Below, in pieces: positions 61,213 to 64,000 of a DNA stretch of 64,000 bases. This DNA comes from a virus. Numbering within the stretch: the first letter of the stretch is position 1; the number at the start of each line of letters is the position of its first letter. The stretch is taken from positions 62,001-126,000 of IMG/VR virus record IMGVR_UViG_3300023184_000033; one strand, given 5' to 3'. The translations under genes were made by a program, and so were the position numbers. Under the pieces are notes generated by a model. The model made no database searches and was not told the origin of the DNA. It was given only the letters and a program-made list of their open reading frames with translations.

Positions 61213-62606
61213 TATATCCACACCTCTTTCATTCCATCTACCAATTTTTGCAAATTGGAATCATTATCATTATCAACATATGTTGCACTTTCTGTTCCAC
61301 TATCTTTTGCCAATTCCAATATAGTTTGATATGCACTAATTGATGGTTGAATAATATGTCTTGCAGCTGTAACCAAATACTTACCTGAATAATTAATATC
61401 TAATTCGCCATTGTTTTGTATGGACGGAAGAGATATCTCCACAACTTGGCCAACCATAAGACCAGAAAAACCAGGTACAACAATTTTTATGGTTGTTAAC
61501 ATAGATAATGCAATTTGTGCTGTTCTGTTTGGAATAAAGGTTTCAACATAAATGTCTTTAGTATCGGAATTCGTATCCGAAAGATATTCATTTTTTTCTT
61601 GGTTCGAATTTCCTGTTGCCAACTTCAATGAACCATCATAACCAGTATATAATTCTTTACCAAATCTATTTTTTAAATTGTTTATTATTGAATTACCATT
61701 TAGAGAAGTTGTATCCGTATCAGCATTATACTTATTATAATTAAAAGTAGTTTGTGTTTTCTTTCTTTGTATTGGGTCTAGAGATATCAATTTATTGGCA
61801 AACGCACCAGAATTAATTCCTTGTAATACATCATAAGCTTTTGGAAATTCAAAAGATATAATAACTTTCATCTTTTCTTCTAATGGTTGTTCTACATCAT
61901 TTAGATTTCTTCGTTCATATTTAAAATCTCTATAGGTTGTGTCTTTAAACATAGACTGCAAAGACCTAAAATTATATCCATTTTTTGTTTCAAAGAACAA
62001 CATGTCAGCACCTATACCTTCGGCCGGTCTTGCATAATTAGATAACCAACTTATTGCTTCAAATGGTTTCAATCTAGGTACAACAAAATTATATGTCCCA
62101 ATTGTGTCTTCTATTGTGGAAATTCTTTCTGTTGGTATTTCTAATTGTTCCGTCAAAATATCATATATGATATCATTTACTTGATATCCCATATAAGATT
62201 TACTAATTTTTGTTTGTTCTGAGAGCGTCAATTCATCCGAACAAAAATATAATGTATAATACTCTGACATAAAGTTGCCAGAATTATTTCGGTCTGCTAA
62301 TTTGTAAACTTTGTATGTTTTTTCGTGTTTGTCTGGATCATCAGCAGATTTCCCATAAACAATTCGTATGTACTCATTCCCAGCTAACTTAAATGCTTCT
62401 ATTAAACCAAGAGCATCTTCTACTTTTACATAACCAGACACAGAAAAACTAAAAATATCTTCATTTATCGATAATTCACGTAATATTTTACGCAAATCAA
62501 TACTTTCACCATTTGTCGCAAAAAGTCTAATTTCCTCTAAGTGATAATTTTCAGAGTAATATACACCTTTCGAATCTTCTACTGTATCAAAATTTACTGT
62601 GGCCAT
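61212..62606 (-). CDS. Baseplate central hub protein, gp27-like
   Basis: A 464-residue protein in the slot before the gp5 OB-fold gene. Features of the gp27/VgrG hub family include SFSVSGYVKVEDALGLIEAFKLAGNEYIRIVYG, SKSYMGYQVNDIIYDIL, FVVPRLKPFEAISWLSNYARP and the terminal SGKYLVTAARHIIQPSISAYQTILEL. T4 gp27 is 391 residues. Identification rests on strand pattern and context, so moderately sure. Confidence 0.78.
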   Translation of the reverse strand: MATVNFDTVEDSKGVYYSENYHLEEIRLFATNGESIDLRKILRELSINEDIFSFSVSGYVKVEDALGLIEAFKLAGNEYIRIVYGKSADDPDKHEKTYKVYKLADRNNSGNFMSEYYTLYFCSDELTLSEQTKISKSYMGYQVNDIIYDILTEQLEIPTERISTIEDTIGTYNFVVPRLKPFEAISWLSNYARPAEGIGADMLFFETKNGYNFRSLQSMFKDTTYRDFKYERRNLNDVEQPLEEKMKVIISFEFPKAYDVLQGINSGAFANKLISLDPIQRKKTQTTFNYNKYNADTDTTSLNGNSIINNLKNRFGKELYTGYDGSLKLATGNSNQEKNEYLSDTNSDTKDIYVETFIPNRTAQIALSMLTTIKIVVPGFSGLMVGQVVEISLPSIQNNGELDINYSGKYLVTAARHIIQPSISAYQTILELAKDSGTESATYVDNDNDSNLQKLVDGMKEVWI

Positions 62607-62609
62607 TTT

Positions 62610-63206
62610 TTATTGTTTAAATAATTTAGTAATTTCAGTTTCAATTTGCGACACATAACCAGCGTTTATAAGATTAATATTGCGTTTGGCTTCATTTTTT
62701 TCATTTTCCATTGTGTATATATTAACTACTCGGACCTTTTCCGAAATAACACAATCAATAGTACTTGTTTGATATGATTTGGTTACTGGTGCAAAATTGT
62801 CATATTCATTTTTATTAATTGAAACGATGTCAACCGTATTAGTATTTGTAAGTTTGTCAGTAGTTGTAATTATTTTTTCATAATGATCCACCGTAGCAAA
62901 AATGTCATTATTTGGATATTTTTTGGCCAAATAATCAGACATTACACTCTGAGACAATGGCCAGTCCCATTGTGGATTAATGATTTTATTTGCAAATAAT
63001 ACCAACCAATAACGATATACATCACCATAATATTTGTGAGCTATAATTTCTGGAGTATCACCTTCTTGTATGTCATAATTATAAAATACCATTGGGTTTG
63101 AAAATAAACCAGGAATAATACTAGACCTAGCTAATAAATTTGTCCTTATGGTTGAATTACCATTTTCGGTTACAATTATTTTTGGTAGTGCATTAAAATA
63201 TTTCAT
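62610..63206 (-). CDS. 53: gp53 baseplate wedge protein
   Basis: Wedge subunit that links neighbouring wedges. The 198 residues (T4 gp53: 196) open MKYFNALPKIIV and carry the LysM-like core YDIQEGDTPEIIAHKYYGDVYRYWLVLFANKIINPQWDWPLS, which is characteristic. It lies just after gp48 and begins 3 nt before the hub gene. Confidence 0.94.
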   Translation of the reverse strand: MKYFNALPKIIVTENGNSTIRTNLLARSSIIPGLFSNPMVFYNYDIQEGDTPEIIAHKYYGDVYRYWLVLFANKIINPQWDWPLSQSVMSDYLAKKYPNNDIFATVDHYEKIITTTDKLTNTNTVDIVSINKNEYDNFAPVTKSYQTSTIDCVISEKVRVVNIYTMENEKNEAKRNINLINAGYVSQIETEITKLFKQ

Positions 63207-63208
63207 CT

Positions 63209-64000
63209 TTAATATCCGTTTTCAACACCAGTTTGACCATCCCTATCAATAAGTGACAATTCTTTAAAATCTACTTTCATTTTAATATTTACAGGTGAAC
63301 CATCTTGGTGTGTTGACCATCCATTTGGTGCATAATCAATCTCAACATTTGTTACCACAGAATCTGCAACTTTATTAACATACGTATTTCTTCCATCTAA
63401 GAATCTAAAGTCGATTTCGAAAATTGATGGCGGAGTAAAAGCCATGCCATAAGATCCTTCCATAGTTCTTGGACGTGAATACATTTTGAAAGCTTCAATG
63501 ATATTTCTGACAGATGTTGTTTCTTTTTTTGATTTTGGCATAAAAATAAATTCAAAAGAAAATGTTCTTAGGGGTATGCCATCAAATATTACTTGTTGGT
63601 TTGGATTGATTGCTATTCCTTGTGATTTTAAAAATAATTTACTTACATCATTAGAAGCTATACCAGAAAGTGTTTTTGCAGCACCGCCAATGACGCCTGG
63701 TAATTTTGATAAAGCATTACCTTCGGCCAAAGGATTAAGAATTATTTCACCATAACTGGCTTGATAATCAAATTGAACCGAATCGGGAATATATAATGAT
63801 ATCTCTGCAACTTGTTGAGTTAATCTAGGATTCAAAGTGGTATTGACTTTATTAATTAATGATTTAGTAGAATCTGTGGCCTTGTCTATGAGTTTACCGA
63901 ACTGGCCAGTTAATGTACCCTCTTTGTCAAACGTTAATGATAGGTCGGTGCCGGATTCCAATTCAAAAGGTTCTATATCATAAATTCTAAAGGTAATATA
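63209..64000 (-). CDS. 48: gp48 baseplate tail-tube cap protein, N-terminus outside window
   Basis: Protein that caps the baseplate and starts tail tube assembly. The frame stays open to the window edge (at least 263 residues; T4 gp48 is 364), so the start lies beyond 64000; the TTG at 63961 is internal. Conserved blocks are EISLYIPDSVQFDYQASYGEIILN, RTFSFEFIFMPKSKKETTSVRNIIEAFKMYSRP, and FTPPSIFEIDFRFLDGRN. The related gp54 has a similar fold, so gp48 is the likelier but not the only choice. Confidence 0.82.
   Translation of the reverse strand, partial: YITFRIYDIEPFELESGTDLSLTFDKEGTLTGQFGKLIDKATDSTKSLINKVNTTLNPRLTQQVAEISLYIPDSVQFDYQASYGEIILNPLAEGNALSKLPGVIGGAAKTLSGIASNDVSKLFLKSQGIAINPNQQVIFDGIPLRTFSFEFIFMPKSKKETTSVRNIIEAFKMYSRPRTMEGSYGMAFTPPSIFEIDFRFLDGRNTYVNKVADSVVTNVEIDYAPNGWSTHQDGSPVNIKMKVDFKELSLIDRDGQTGVENGY

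Noticed and set aside
63209-63961. TTG at 63961 as the start of gp48
   Set aside because: The frame continues without a stop to the window edge, and the family is about 100 residues longer; the true start lies outside.
1-64000. CRISPR arrays, tRNA genes, insertion sequences
   Set aside because: No regular spaced repeats of CRISPR type, no cloverleaf-like segments in the short gaps, and no transposase genes were seen. Gaps are too short for most such elements.

Overview
The window is a 64 kb piece of a marine T4-like myovirus genome (Straboviridae-type core genes, AT-rich). Every convincing gene lies on the minus strand, so transcription runs from position 64000 towards 1. Genes are packed tightly: there is no gene-free stretch longer than about 95 bases, and many neighbours share ATGA or TAATG stop/start overlaps. 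The gene order (48-53-hub-5-25-6-7-8-fibres ... 13-14-15-16-17-18-19-20-67-21-22-23 ... uvsY-uvsW-55-47-46) is that of the cyanophage/pelagiphage branch of T4-like phages. No photosystem genes are seen here. The bilin genes (heme oxygenase plus a PcyA/PcyX-like reductase) match a gene pair reported from marine metagenomic phages thought to infect alphaproteobacteria, so the host cannot be fixed as a cyanobacterium.

Layout from high to low coordinate. (1) 64000-49243: baseplate. It holds the tube cap gp48 (truncated by the window edge), wedge gp53, a gp27-like hub, gp5 split into an OB-fold protein and a separate beta-helix spike with no lysozyme domain, wedge proteins gp25 and gp6, a gp7-position protein, a fibre-like protein and gp8. 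(2) 49233-32210: a giant 2616-residue multidomain structural protein, followed by fibres and small virion proteins. Among them are a collagen-like fibre with an S74 chaperone tail, a 2OG-Fe(II) oxygenase and a GT4-type glycosyltransferase. (3) 32164-21478: an accessory/adhesin island. It has a long fibre with nine ~51-residue sugar-binding-like repeats, two paralogous glycine- and cysteine-rich adhesin-like proteins (8-10% Cys), a GT9 glycosyltransferase plus NodU-type carbamoyltransferase with their own sigma70-like promoter, and a short paralogue of the long fibre. (4) 21467-20291: heme oxygenase and bilin reductase. (5) 20261-7315: neck, terminase, tail sheath and tube, portal, prohead core, protease, scaffold and major capsid protein. 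(6) 7214-1: a tail-tube-like protein, then early/middle recombination and late-transcription genes (uvsY, uvsW, an Sm-like protein, gp55, a cytidylyltransferase, gp47, gp46), ending in a truncated peptide deformylase.

Regulation fits T4 logic. NATAAATA/CTAAATA motifs sit mostly 17-37 nt upstream of virion genes and would be read by the late sigma factor gp55 encoded here. Sigma70-like promoters precede the recombination block (6674-6702) and the GT9/carbamoyltransferase pair (25505-25533). Clear hairpin terminators follow gp23 and gp19. One near-consensus sigma70 promoter (4306-4334) points the opposite way to all genes.
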